Source: Bacteroides ilei (lineage in GTDB: Bacteria; Bacteroidota; Bacteroidia; Bacteroidales; Bacteroidaceae). From it: 64,000 bases of DNA. The DNA lies in assembly GCF_900128495.1 (NCBI RefSeq), contig NZ_LT635801.1, forward strand, positions 1,127,997 through 1,191,996, in the 5' to 3' direction. The notes under the pieces were generated by a model. It did not search any database. It saw only the letters and a list, made by a program, of their open reading frames with translations, and was not told where the DNA came from. The translations under genes were made by a program, and so were the position numbers. Below are positions 35,204-44,051 of this stretch, piece by piece. Positions within the stretch are counted from its first letter, which is position 1, and every line of letters starts with the position of its first letter.

Positions 35204-36553
35204 TTATTCTTTTTCTTTTTCTTTTTCCCCGGCATGATATTCTGCCAGTTCACGTTCGCCTTCATCGGCAAAACCGTAGGATTCATCATGCTGGCTTATA
35301 TCCAGTCCTACTGCTTCGCTCTTGGCCGAAACACGTAACGGAATCATTTTGTTGGTCAGCCAGTAAAGTGCATAGCTCACTATGAATGTATATCCGCATA
35401 CCAGGACAACGGCCAGCAGGTGGATGAGGAATACGTCAATGTTTCCGGCAACCAGTCCGTTGACGAATACTCCGGTCAGGATAGTTCCGAATATACCGCC
35501 TACACCGTGGGTAGGGAATACGTCGAGAGCATCATCCACACTGGTCTTGTTTTTCCAGTATACTGCAATGTTACATACCATGGTGGTAGTCAGTGCTATG
35601 AAGATGCTTTCACCTACCGTGACATATCCGGCAGACGGGGTGATGGCAACCAGTCCGACTACGGCTCCTACAGCTGCTCCCATGGCCGACGGCTTACGTC
35701 CGCGCAGGCAATCGAAGAATATCCATACCATCATGGCTGTCGCCGATGCCGTGTTGGTGTTCAGGAAGGCTTTGATGGCAATGCTGTCTGCTGCCAGGGA
35801 AGAACCTGCGTTGAATCCGAACCAGCCCAGCCATAGCATGGCAGCGCCCAGAATTACGAAAGGTATATTTGCCGGGTTATGATGCTTGTTGGTACGGCGT
35901 CCCAGGAAGATGGCTCCTGCCAGTGCGGCTACACCCGAAGAAGCGTGTACTACGATACCTCCGGCGAAGTCGACTACCCCCATCTGACGGAGGAATCCGT
36001 CCGGATGCCATGTCCAGTGTGCCAGCGGACAATATACGAATATGCAGAACAGGATCATGAAAATGAGGTATCCCGAGAAACGGACACGTTCGGCAAATGA
36101 TCCTGTGATAAGCGACGGGGTGATTATGGCAAATTTCATCTGGAAGAGCGCATATAACGCCAGCGGTATAGTCGGGGCCAGGTAGGTATCTACTTTGGCT
36201 CCTACGCCATGGAACATAAAAAAGGTAGCGGGATTTCCGATGAAGCTTCCGCAATCGTCACCGAAGGCAAGACTGAATCCGAAAACCACCCAGATTACAC
36301 TGACAACTCCCATTGCTATGAAGCTTTGGAGTATGGTGGAGATAACGTTTTTCTTTCCTACCATACCTCCATAGAAGAAGGAAAGTCCCGGGGTCATCAT
36401 CAGTACGAAAATTGTAGCGGTGATCATCCATGCGACGTTGGCCGCGTTCATGTTTTCATCCGGTTCCCATAGTCCGGGAGTCTCTGGGGTCAGTACGCCG
36501 ATGAGGCTGATTATGACAATCAATGTCATTAAAATAATCCATCTCTTTTTCAT
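35204..36553 (-). CDS. amtB: Ammonium transporter
   Basis: This 449-residue Amt-family channel has about 11 membrane segments. The signature VDFAGGIVVHASSGVAALAG, the pore histidine region FPTHGVGGIFGT and MTPGLSFFYGGMVGKKN are diagnostic. The C-terminal tail is unusually charged, ending in GEKEKEKE after SQHDESYGFADEGERELAEY. No glnK PII gene, usually paired with amtB, is adjacent. A perfect -7 box lies about 79 bp upstream. Confidence 0.95.
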   Translation of the reverse strand: MKKRWIILMTLIVIISLIGVLTPETPGLWEPDENMNAANVAWMITATIFVLMMTPGLSFFYGGMVGKKNVISTILQSFIAMGVVSVIWVVFGFSLAFGDDCGSFIGNPATFFMFHGVGAKVDTYLAPTIPLALYALFQMKFAIITPSLITGSFAERVRFSGYLIFMILFCIFVYCPLAHWTWHPDGFLRQMGVVDFAGGIVVHASSGVAALAGAIFLGRRTNKHHNPANIPFVILGAAMLWLGWFGFNAGSSLAADSIAIKAFLNTNTASATAMMVWIFFDCLRGRKPSAMGAAVGAVVGLVAITPSAGYVTVGESIFIALTTTMVCNIAVYWKNKTSVDDALDVFPTHGVGGIFGTILTGVFVNGLVAGNIDVFLIHLLAVVLVCGYTFIVSYALYWLTNKMIPLRVSAKSEAVGLDISQHDESYGFADEGERELAEYHAGEKEKEKE

Positions 36554-36631
36554 CTCGTAGTTGTTTAATAGTTGTTTATATTAAAAGGATATGTAATACT
36601 GCTGTTTTGTGTTATATTTATCTTGATAATG

Positions 36632-36639
36632 CAAATATA
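36632..36639 (-). promoter_or_regulatory. -7 element for amtB
   Basis: TATATTTG on the reverse strand matches TAnnTTTG. Confidence 0.6.
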
Positions 36640-36813
36640 CTATTAAAATGATATTATATAATGTTTTTTTACATCTATTTGATTAATTTATTTTGAATGT
36701 GGATATTGTTTGTGATAATTGTTTTTATATACGCTTGTTTTTATGTCTTTATGTAATATTTATATCCTATTTTAATTTCAATTTGAAACTTAGATTTAAA
36801 ATGAAAATAAAAA

Positions 36814-36859
36814 ACTCCATCGGACGGATGGGTTTACATACCCACGAGTCCGATGGAGT
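36814..36859 (-). terminator. Terminator of the alpha-galactosidase gene
   Basis: A perfect 12-bp stem (36814-36825 with 36848-36859) encloses a second small ATGGGT/ACCC stem and is followed on the reverse strand by a T-run. Confidence 0.88.
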
Positions 36860-36893
36860 GAGCGAGAATTGTTTCTGTCTTATGGCAGACAGG

Positions 36894-39095
36894 TCATTTT
36901 ATCTCTTCCAGATACAGCACACGGCTTGACCAGTCATTCTGGTTGGTGTAAGAGGTAGCGTGTCTGTATGGTAATTCCAGTCCGTTAGCCATCAGGTATT
37001 CTCCGCTGAATGTCTTGCCTTCGAAGCTTAGAGGTTTGTTGTCTACCCGGTTCAGCTCATGTATCTTATATAGCTTGTCGGCTTGGAGTCCGGCCATTTT
37101 TACGCGGGGAAGGTGTTCGTTGATGAAATGCTCGGTTTTCCACCAGTAGAATACGGCCTTGTCTTTTTCGGGTGATACGTACATCAGTGAAGCTACTCCC
37201 ATATGGTCGTATGGAGAGACCAGCCGGTAGATGTCGCCTAATTGGACTACCGGGCGTATCATCTTGTAGTCGGCTATGGCTTTCTTGCAGAGTTCCTTTT
37301 CTGTGTCGGTCATGTTTTTCGGCTGGATTTCCATACCTAACCGTCCGCTCATTGCTACGTCAATCCGGTATTTCAGCGGGATAGACCGGGAAGTCTGGTG
37401 GTTAGGTGATGCGCTGATGTGTGAAGCCATTGTAATGGCCGGGAAGAAGTACGATGTACCCCATTGCATATAGATACGCTGGAGGGCATCGGTATTGTCG
37501 CTTACCCAGAACTCGTCGAAATAAGGCAAGTAACCCCAATTGGCACGTCCACCGCCGCTTGCACAAGCCTGGATGGTCAGGTCCGGATACTTGGCACGGA
37601 TACGTTGGAGCACTTTTTCCAGTCCGCGGTGATATTCTATATACATATGGCTCTGGTTGTCTTTGGTAAGATAGTTCGATCCATGGTTCATGATAGACAT
37701 GTTGGCATCCCATTTGATATAGTCGATTTCCGGATACTGGGTCATGAGGTTGTCTACAACGCCGAATATGAAATCCTGTACATCCGGATTTGCCAGGTCA
37801 AGTACGACCTGTGTTCCTCCTCTTCCCTGAACCGGATCGCGTTGTGGAGCCTTTATGATCCATTCCGGATGTTTTTCATACAGTTCGCTGGTTGTATTGG
37901 TCATTTCGGGTTCAATCCAGAGTCCGAAACGGATGCCGTGTTTCTTGGCGTCACGTAACAGTCCGTCGATACCTTCCGGAAGCTTTTTCTTGTCGACGGT
38001 CCAGTCGCCTAGTGATGAATTGTCTGTATTGCGCTGGTATTTGTTTCCGAACCATCCGTCATCCATGACGAAGAGTTCTCCTCCCATGGAAGCGATGTCG
38101 GACATCATTTGGTCCATGCCTTCCTGGTTGATGTCAAAATAGACTCCTTCCCAGCTGTTCAGCAATATCTTGCGGAGGGTATTCCCATGAGCCAGCTTAT
38201 ACAGGCGTCCCCAACGGTGGAAGTTGCGGCTGGCTCCGCTTAATCCTTCCTGTGTATAGGTAAGTGCCAGTGCCGGGGTACGGAATACTTCGTCCTTGGG
38301 CAGGTTATATGCCGAATTCTCTTCATTGATGCCGGCGTAGAATTGATGGTAGTCACCGTCGTCGGTATTGATGCGTAGTTTATAGTTGCCTGAGTAGCAG
38401 AGGGCTGCACCTATGGTATTCCCTGTGTTTTCTTGTGGTTTTCCGTCGAGTGAGAACATGACCTCGGCATGGCTGGTGTGCGAATTGCGGACTCCGTCTC
38501 TGTTGGCTATTACCTTCATTCCGGGATGAAGCGGTTCCTGGTTAAGCCGTGCTTCGTTTCCCCATGAGCCGTAGAGGGAGGAGAGCCATACGTTGCCGCG
38601 GCGGATGGGAAGATAGGCCGAAGCGAACTGGTTCAGGGTGACGGCTTTCTTTTCATCATGACTGATTTCGGTCCACGTCTCGATGACATCTACATCTTTG
38701 TAGGCTTTGTAGCATACATTTACGTAGAACGGATATACTTTATCCTTCAGGTAGATGGTAGTAGTAACGTCCTTGTCGTTTTCTTTGGTGTCCGACTTGA
38801 TTACTTCCATCTGCAGGGTCATGTTTCCGTCGGCATGCCGGACGGCCAATGCGGTTTCACCGGGGCAGTTCATGCCGTAGACGGGATAGGCGGAGAATGT
38901 AGGGCTTCCGGAACTGCTCAGATTCTGCAGGTCATTGTCGGTAAGTTTGTTTCCATAATAGAGATACTTTAATTCCCCTCCGGCGGGTGCTTCAAGTACA
39001 AGCGATGTATTTGGAGTGGAAATGCTCAGTTGTTGGGCCGGAAGCATGGACCAGATCAAGGAGAATCCGGTCAGAAGTAAAATGTGTTTTTTCAT
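36894..39095 (-). CDS. Alpha-galactosidase, GH36
   Basis: This 733-residue secreted enzyme has a Sec signal peptide (MKKHILLLTGFSLIWSMLPA) and the GH36 layout: an N-terminal beta-sandwich to about 300, a TIM barrel and a C-terminal beta domain. The nucleophile is D463 in IKWDANMSI and the acid/base is D533 in WVSDNTDALQR, 70 residues apart as in the family. It would release terminal alpha-galactose from raffinose-type oligosaccharides or galactomannan in the periplasm. It is monocistronic, and no SusC/SusD pair is nearby. Confidence 0.94.
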   Translation of the reverse strand: MKKHILLLTGFSLIWSMLPAQQLSISTPNTSLVLEAPAGGELKYLYYGNKLTDNDLQNLSSSGSPTFSAYPVYGMNCPGETALAVRHADGNMTLQMEVIKSDTKENDKDVTTTIYLKDKVYPFYVNVCYKAYKDVDVIETWTEISHDEKKAVTLNQFASAYLPIRRGNVWLSSLYGSWGNEARLNQEPLHPGMKVIANRDGVRNSHTSHAEVMFSLDGKPQENTGNTIGAALCYSGNYKLRINTDDGDYHQFYAGINEENSAYNLPKDEVFRTPALALTYTQEGLSGASRNFHRWGRLYKLAHGNTLRKILLNSWEGVYFDINQEGMDQMMSDIASMGGELFVMDDGWFGNKYQRNTDNSSLGDWTVDKKKLPEGIDGLLRDAKKHGIRFGLWIEPEMTNTTSELYEKHPEWIIKAPQRDPVQGRGGTQVVLDLANPDVQDFIFGVVDNLMTQYPEIDYIKWDANMSIMNHGSNYLTKDNQSHMYIEYHRGLEKVLQRIRAKYPDLTIQACASGGGRANWGYLPYFDEFWVSDNTDALQRIYMQWGTSYFFPAITMASHISASPNHQTSRSIPLKYRIDVAMSGRLGMEIQPKNMTDTEKELCKKAIADYKMIRPVVQLGDIYRLVSPYDHMGVASLMYVSPEKDKAVFYWWKTEHFINEHLPRVKMAGLQADKLYKIHELNRVDNKPLSFEGKTFSGEYLMANGLELPYRHATSYTNQNDWSSRVLYLEEIK

Positions 39096-39124
39096 AATTG
39101 GATGTTATAAATGTTTGTTGTCTG

Positions 39125-39132
39125 CAAAAATA
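39125..39132 (-). promoter_or_regulatory. -7 element for the alpha-galactosidase
   Basis: TATTTTTG on the reverse strand matches TAnnTTTG, 29 bp upstream of the start. Confidence 0.6.
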
Positions 39133-39303
39133 GTAAAAACAACTGTTCTACATAAATTTGATCTTTATATTATGTCAGATATTTATATCTGTGGTTCCGG
39201 TGCGTGGGAAAATGTTATTTTTCCCGGATAATGTCGGATTTTGAAAATAATTTGTAAATTTACAATGATATATTAATGAGTGATATTATAAGAATTGAAT
39301 ATT

Positions 39304-40737
39304 ATGAAAAGACATTTGATTTCGGCTTTATGCCTTTCTTTCCTGTTTCAGACAGGGGCTTTCGCCAAGGTAGTCCTGCCTGACATATTGAGTGACAATA
39401 TGGTATTGCAACAGAATACCGAAGTGAAGTTGTGGGGAACCGCCACGCCGGACGCAGAGGTTACCGTGACTCCTTCGTGGTCGGGGAAGACCTATTCGGT
39501 CAAGGCCGGCAAAGACGGCAAGTGGTTGTTGAAGGTGGCTACTCCGGCCGCATCGTACGATGCATATTCCATTACGTTTTCCGACGGAGAGGCACTCTCT
39601 TTGAAGAATATCCTGATTGGTGAGGTATGGTTCTGTTCGGGTCAGTCAAACATGGAGATGCCTTTGGACGGCTTCTGGGGCTGCCCGGTTGAAGGCGCCA
39701 ATGAAACGATTGCTACGGCAGGCCGCTGGAAAGGTATCCGTGTGGCTACGATAGAGAAGAACGGCCAGTTGGAACCGGTAGACAATTGTAAAGGAAGCTG
39801 GAAGGTGAGTTGCCCGGCCAATGCTCCTGCCTTCAGCGCTACGGCATTCAATTTTGCCATGATGGTGAACGAAGTGCTCGATATTCCGGTAGGTATCATC
39901 AATTGTAGCTGGGGAGGCTCTACCGTAGAGGGATGGCTTCCGGCCGATATCGTGAAGACTTATCCGGATATAGACCTGAAACGTGATATCCGTAAGGAAG
40001 AACCGCACGACTGGTGGCATTACATGAGTCCTACCATCATGTATAACGGAATGTTGCATCCGCTGGAGAATTATACCGTCAAAGGTTTTCTCTGGTACCA
40101 GGGGGAATCGAACGTAGGCCGTCATGCAACCTATGCCGAACGTCTGAAGACTTTGGTCGAACTCTGGCGTAAAGAGTGGGGACAGGGAGATCTGCCGTTC
40201 TATTATGTGGAGATTGCACCTTACGGTTCAGAGAAGACAACAGGGAGTGCCTTGTTGCGTGAAGCCCAGTTCAAGGCACAGAGTCTGATTCCGAACAGTG
40301 CCATGATATGTACCAATGACCTGGTAGAACCGTATGAAGCGAGAAACATACATCCGAAAGACAAGCGCACGGTAGGGCGCCGGCTGGCTTATCTGGCTTT
40401 GGAGAAGACGTATGGTGTGAAAGGTATCCGTTCTGTAGGGCCGGTATACCGTTCGATGGAAGTGAAGGACGGAGCGGTGATCCTGAGCTTCGACAATGCC
40501 GACGACGGGTTTAACCGGATGAAGGGTATGACGGGATTTGAAGTTGCCGGAAAAGACCATGTATTCTATCCGGCTCAGGCCGAAACGGTGAATGTCAAGC
40601 AGATCAAGGTGACTTGTCCCGATGTGGCAGATCCGGTGGCCGTACGTTATGCTTTCCGTGACTTCCAGATCGGTAACGTGAAGAATTTACGTGAGCTTCC
40701 GCTTTACCCGTTCCGTACCGATGACTGGGAAGAGTAA
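39304..40737 (+). CDS. Sialate O-acetylesterase
   Basis: This 477-residue secreted esterase has a signal peptide (cleavage likely after GAFA) and the SASA/SGNH fold: nucleophile S115 in FCSGQSNMEMP, Gly in NCSWGGSTVEGW, FLWYQGESNV and a C-terminal His in ARNIHPKDKRTVGRRLA. Such enzymes remove acetyl groups from sialic acids or xylan. ATG 39304 starts MKRHL, and the frame's TTG at 39295 is not needed. The end of the gene is 26 bp from the left end of the insertion sequence, which may have displaced its terminator. Confidence 0.92.
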   Translation: MKRHLISALCLSFLFQTGAFAKVVLPDILSDNMVLQQNTEVKLWGTATPDAEVTVTPSWSGKTYSVKAGKDGKWLLKVATPAASYDAYSITFSDGEALSLKNILIGEVWFCSGQSNMEMPLDGFWGCPVEGANETIATAGRWKGIRVATIEKNGQLEPVDNCKGSWKVSCPANAPAFSATAFNFAMMVNEVLDIPVGIINCSWGGSTVEGWLPADIVKTYPDIDLKRDIRKEEPHDWWHYMSPTIMYNGMLHPLENYTVKGFLWYQGESNVGRHATYAERLKTLVELWRKEWGQGDLPFYYVEIAPYGSEKTTGSALLREAQFKAQSLIPNSAMICTNDLVEPYEARNIHPKDKRTVGRRLAYLALEKTYGVKGIRSVGPVYRSMEVKDGAVILSFDNADDGFNRMKGMTGFEVAGKDHVFYPAQAETVNVKQIKVTCPDVADPVAVRYAFRDFQIGNVKNLRELPLYPFRTDDWEE

Positions 40738-40800
40738 AAAAGCTTTTTATAGAGACAAAAAAAAGAGGGTGTGTCAAAATGCATACCCTCTTTTTTTATG

Positions 40801-40834
40801 ACAACGCCCCGACTTTCCCAAGCCGAGGCGTTGT
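40801..40834. terminator. Hairpin inside the left end of the IS
   Basis: ACAACGCC (40801-40808) pairs with GGCGTTGT (40827-40834). It lies between the left inverted repeat and the transposase and probably stops read-through from outside promoters. Confidence 0.6.
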
Positions 40835-40877
40835 TATTACCTAAAGATTTTGTATCTTTAAGCATAAGCAAAGTAAT

Positions 40878-42479
40878 ATGGCAAAGATACATTTTCGTTC
40901 TTACAATCCCAATCAAATCGTCCTTTTCCCACAAAGAATAGATGAAAATATTCCATCGGACGATCCTGTACGTATTCTGAATGCTATGGTTGACAATCTT
41001 GACCTTAGTTCGTTCCATAAATTGTATAAGGAGTTCGGCCGTTCTCCCTATCACCCACGAATGATGCTCAAAGCTGTTTTGTATGCCTATATGAACAATA
41101 TCTATTCCTGTCGTAAGATAGAAAAGTCCTTGCTGCGGGATATTCATTTCATCTGGCTTGCCGGTTATGAGAAGCCGGATTACCGGACTATAAACCGTTT
41201 CCGTAACCGTGTTAAGGATGAGATAAACGGAATATTCACACAAATAGTCCTCATTCTGGCATCCAAAGGATTCATAAGCCTTGACGTTGAATATGTTGAC
41301 GGTACAAAAATTGAATCAAAAGCCAACAGATACACATTCGTATGGCGTAAGAACGTAGAACGTAACCGTGCCAGGCTTCTTGAGAAGATACGTATTCTTC
41401 TACAGCAGATTGATGAGGTCGTAGCACAGGAGAATGCCGGTATTGAAAATACCGCTACCGAGTTTACCCCTTCCATGCTGGCGGATATGATATCAGAGTT
41501 AAAAGCCTCCCTTGAAAATGCACCAGCCGCATCGGACAAGGAAGAAAAGAAAGCTAAGAAACAAAAGGTAAAGCAAATCAAGCAATTGGAATCGCACTGT
41601 GAGAAACTTGCCGAATATGACAGGCACATGAGAATACTCGGCCAACGAAATTCCTACTCCAAAACAGATTCTGATGCTACATTTATGCATATGAAGGAAG
41701 ACCCTATGGGAAACGGGCAATTAAAACCGGGATATAATCTACAAATCGGAACCGAAAACCAGTTTATGGTCGATTTTGGACTCTACCCTAATCCTACAGA
41801 CACTCTTACATTGATTCCTTTTGAAAATTCGTTTCATGAACGTTATAACCGTTTCCCATTAGAAGAGGTTGCCGATTCCGGTTATGGCTCGGAGGAGAAC
41901 TATAGCTTTATGGAAGAAAACGGAATAGAAGCATATGTCAAGTACAATTTCTTTCATAAGGAGCAAAGAGCAGACAAATATGTGACAAATCCTTTCAAAC
42001 AGGAAAACCTATATTATAACAAGGAGAAAGATTATTATGTTTGTCCCATGGGGCAACATATGAAGCGGACAGGTGTAAGGCATTCTAAAACTGAAAGTGG
42101 ATATATTACAGAAAGCATTGCCTATAGGGCTGCCAGATGTGAGGGATGTCCTCTCAGATGTATGTGTTTCAGCTCAAAGTCACCAAGACGTACCATAGAA
42201 GTCAATCAAAGGCTGAAAGAATACAAACAAAAAGCGCGTGAAAGGCTTACCTCAGAGAAAGGTATCAAACATAGAGGGCAAAGATGCATAGAGCCTGAAG
42301 CCGTCTTTGGACAAATCAAATACGACATGGGATACAAAAGGTTCAGGCATTTTGGAAAAGACAAGGTCACAATGGACTTTGCCTTCTTTGCCATTGCTTT
42401 TAATATAAAGAAAATGTGTGCTAAAATCAAAAATCAGAAAATGACAGACAAAAATTATCAAAATATAAGGGTGGCATAA
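40878..42479 (+). CDS. IS1182-family transposase
   Basis: This 533-residue DDE transposase appears intact. It has the N-terminal helix-turn-helix domain (DDPVRILNAMVDNLDLSSFH), catalytic acidic residues in VEYVDGTKIESKANRYTF and VADSGYGSEENYSFME, and Glu in PEAVFGQIKYDMGYKRFRHF. It also has a lysine-rich insertion around residues 205-245 and a zinc-ribbon-like CPLRCMCF. A near -7 box (TATCTTTA, 40853-40860) lies upstream. The base composition is more A-rich than neighbouring genes, consistent with recent arrival. Confidence 0.95.
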   Translation: MAKIHFRSYNPNQIVLFPQRIDENIPSDDPVRILNAMVDNLDLSSFHKLYKEFGRSPYHPRMMLKAVLYAYMNNIYSCRKIEKSLLRDIHFIWLAGYEKPDYRTINRFRNRVKDEINGIFTQIVLILASKGFISLDVEYVDGTKIESKANRYTFVWRKNVERNRARLLEKIRILLQQIDEVVAQENAGIENTATEFTPSMLADMISELKASLENAPAASDKEEKKAKKQKVKQIKQLESHCEKLAEYDRHMRILGQRNSYSKTDSDATFMHMKEDPMGNGQLKPGYNLQIGTENQFMVDFGLYPNPTDTLTLIPFENSFHERYNRFPLEEVADSGYGSEENYSFMEENGIEAYVKYNFFHKEQRADKYVTNPFKQENLYYNKEKDYYVCPMGQHMKRTGVRHSKTESGYITESIAYRAARCEGCPLRCMCFSSKSPRRTIEVNQRLKEYKQKARERLTSEKGIKHRGQRCIEPEAVFGQIKYDMGYKRFRHFGKDKVTMDFAFFAIAFNIKKMCAKIKNQKMTDKNYQNIRVA

Positions 42480-42633
42480 GCCATCTACAGCACATTATAC
42501 CACCAAAGGCATGGACATAGGAAAAACATAAATCATACTCTATGAAAAATGGCAAAACGATGATTATATAACGAAAAAGAGGATGCATCATTTTTGACAC
42601 ATCCTCTTCCTTTATGAGAAGGGTGATTGGTCA

Positions 42634-43071
42634 TTAATGGATTTCAATCACACGGTTGACTTCAGCTTTCTGTTCCGGAGTACGTTTCGGCAATTCGATT
42701 GTCAACACACCGTCGGCAACGTTTGCGCTGATCTTTTCCTTGTCAACGTCATCAGGCAAAACCAATGATTGCTGGAATTTGGCATAAGAGAACTCACGAC
42801 GGATATATTTCTTGTTGTCTTTGTCCTCTTCCTTGTTGTCGTTCTTCTTTTCCATTGTGATCACCAGTTCTGAATCTTGGGTCAAATGTATGTTGAAATC
42901 ATCTTTCGACATACCTGGAGCAGCAACTTCAACTTTGTAGTCTTTGTCGCTTTCGCTCACATTGACCGCCGGGGTATTGGCTGTTGATCTAACAACCCAA
43001 TCGTTATCGAAAAAGTCATTGAATATACTCGGTAACCAGTTCTGATTGTAATTTTTTCTAGTCGGCATCAT
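42634..43071 (-). CDS. Hsp20/alpha-crystallin small heat-shock protein
   Basis: This 145-residue chaperone has a central alpha-crystallin domain (about 36-138: TPAVNVSESDKDYKVEVAAP to DGVLTIELPKRTP) and a C-terminal NRVIEIH tail that supplies the I-x-I-type anchor. It holds unfolded proteins for refolding by DnaK. It has a clear AGGAGAT Shine-Dalgarno, unusual in this window, suggesting strong translation. Two consecutive ATGs are possible starts. Its 3' end is 26 bp from the IS, so its native terminator may be lost. Confidence 0.95.
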   Translation of the reverse strand: MMPTRKNYNQNWLPSIFNDFFDNDWVVRSTANTPAVNVSESDKDYKVEVAAPGMSKDDFNIHLTQDSELVITMEKKNDNKEEDKDNKKYIRREFSYAKFQQSLVLPDDVDKEKISANVADGVLTIELPKRTPEQKAEVNRVIEIH

Positions 43072-43206
43072 AATTGTAATCTCCTATTTTTTATTTTGTT
43101 ATTCTTAATTTGGTTCTCATCTCTCAACCTTTCGGTTTCGAAATTCACTTGGTATTCTGCAAAGTGTGTGCCTGTCGGGCAAATTGTCAGATGCCATATG
43201 CCGTTA

Positions 43207-43278
43207 TTTAAACTTGTGAAAACAATTTTAAACCTGGGGCCGGCTGTTTTAAACTTGGGCCTGTCCGTTTTAAACTTG
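43207..43278. repeat. Phased short repeat, 20-21-bp period (TTTAAACTTG)
   Basis: TTTAAACTTG occurs at 43207, 43248 and 43269, with TTTAAACCTG at 43227. Spacing is 20, 21 and 21 bp, and intervening bases differ. It lies in the divergent hsp20/SGNH region. Confidence 0.75.
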
Positions 43279-43376
43279 TGCAAACATTCGTTGTTTCCGA
43301 AGGTGGCGGAACATGACGTAAGGAGCTGACTTATTGTCGTAAAACAGACTTTTTTGTCAGTCCTCCGGCATTTCTC

Positions 43377-43407
43377 TTGTGGAGTAGGCGGAGAAAATGT
43401 ACCTTTG
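43377..43407 (+). promoter_or_regulatory. Promoter of the SGNH hydrolase gene
   Basis: TTG (43377-43379), a 20-bp spacer and TACCTTTG (43400-43407) match the Bacteroides consensus. The ATG at 43424 is 16 bp downstream. Confidence 0.7.
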
Positions 43408-43423
43408 CGGGAAAAGGTATGGC

Positions 43424-43945
43424 ATGGAAGGAAATGAGTCAAGGCGGAAAGTCGCCTTTATAGGGAACAGCCATATGGCCTATTGGCCGTTGGAGGTTTA
43501 TTTTCCCTGGTGGGAGTGTCTGAATTACGGGCTTCCGGGAGAGGGTCTGGACTATATCGAGTCTTTTTCCGAGGATGTTTCCGATTGCTATGCCGTGGTT
43601 CAGTTCGGTACGAACGATCTGTACAGGTTGAATGACGGGAATATGGAAGCGTATGCCTGCCGGTACGTAGAGGCGGTGAAGGCTATCCGCTCACGGGGCA
43701 CTTATCTGTTCTGTATCTTCCCCCGCAATGACTATGCAGATGGCAGCAGGTCGGTAAACCGTTTCATCGCCCGTTTGAACGGAGCAGTCCGGGAACGTCT
43801 GGCCGGTAGCGGAATCGTGTATCTGGATGTATTCGACAAGCTGCTGTACGAGGGGCGCCTCAATCCCGACATGACCATAGACGACCTGCATCTGAACGGA
43901 GCCGGTTATCGTGTTCTGGCCGATTGCCTGCAAGCCGTATTATAA
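43424..43945 (+). CDS. SGNH/GDSL-type hydrolase
   Basis: This 173-residue protein has the four SGNH blocks: Ser in FIGNSHMAYWP, Gly in NYGLPGEGLD, Asn in VQFGTNDLYRL and D-x2-H in IDDLHLNGAGYR. There is no signal peptide, so it is probably a cytoplasmic esterase or lipase-like enzyme of unknown substrate. The upstream ATG at 43397 lies on the -7 box, so 43424 (MEGNESRRKVAF) is the start. Confidence 0.9.
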   Translation: MEGNESRRKVAFIGNSHMAYWPLEVYFPWWECLNYGLPGEGLDYIESFSEDVSDCYAVVQFGTNDLYRLNDGNMEAYACRYVEAVKAIRSRGTYLFCIFPRNDYADGSRSVNRFIARLNGAVRERLAGSGIVYLDVFDKLLYEGRLNPDMTIDDLHLNGAGYRVLADCLQAVL

Positions 43946-43997
43946 TATAAGGTGTAATGCGCTATATCTTATTTAATGTTCTTTTTTCATATCTGTC

Positions 43998-44028
43998 TTG
44001 TTCCCGTCCTGCTTTATTTGTATATTTG
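43998..44028 (+). promoter_or_regulatory. Promoter of the yitT-like gene
   Basis: TTG (43998-44000), a 20-bp spacer and TATATTTG (44021-44028) match the Bacteroides consensus, 23 bp before the ATG. Confidence 0.72.
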
Positions 44029-44051
44029 ATGCATAAAAATTAGAGGAAGTT

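Larger units (their letters stand above)
36554..36893. other. Gene-free AT-rich region between amtB and the alpha-galactosidase
   Basis: It contains the amtB promoter at its left end and the alpha-galactosidase terminator at its right. The middle (36660-36810) is very AT-rich and I see no coding frame with a proper start, nor any structured RNA. Confidence 0.6.
40764..42607 (+). mobile_element. IS1182-family insertion sequence
   Basis: An element of about 1.84 kb has inverted ends AGAGGGTGTGTCAAAATG (40764-40781) and, reverse complemented from 42589-42607, AGAGGATGTGTCAAAAATG. Both tips can fold on themselves because the flanking TACCCTCT and GAGGATGCAT also pair. It carries one intact transposase gene. 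I could not identify a target-site duplication. It lies between the sialate esterase gene and the 3' end of hsp20 and interrupts neither. Confidence 0.9.
43072..43423. other. Regulatory region between hsp20 and the SGNH hydrolase gene
   Basis: This 350-bp divergent intergenic region holds the hsp20 leader, a four-copy phased repeat (43207-43278) and the promoter of the SGNH gene. A long reverse-strand frame crosses it but has no start signal, overlaps hsp20 and the SGNH promoter, and has atypical composition, so I do not call it a gene. Confidence 0.6.

Noticed and set aside
36693..36929. Forward frame in the amtB/alpha-galactosidase gap
   Set aside because: Non-ATG start, AT-rich low-complexity sequence, and it runs through the alpha-galactosidase terminator into the gene's 3' end.
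43207..43278. CRISPR array
   Set aside because: Repeats are only about 10 bp with 10-11 bp between them and no cas genes are present.
43068..43442. Reverse-strand frame of 124 codons upstream of hsp20
   Set aside because: It overlaps the hsp20 start and the SGNH promoter, and its heptad-like repeats come from the 21-bp DNA array.
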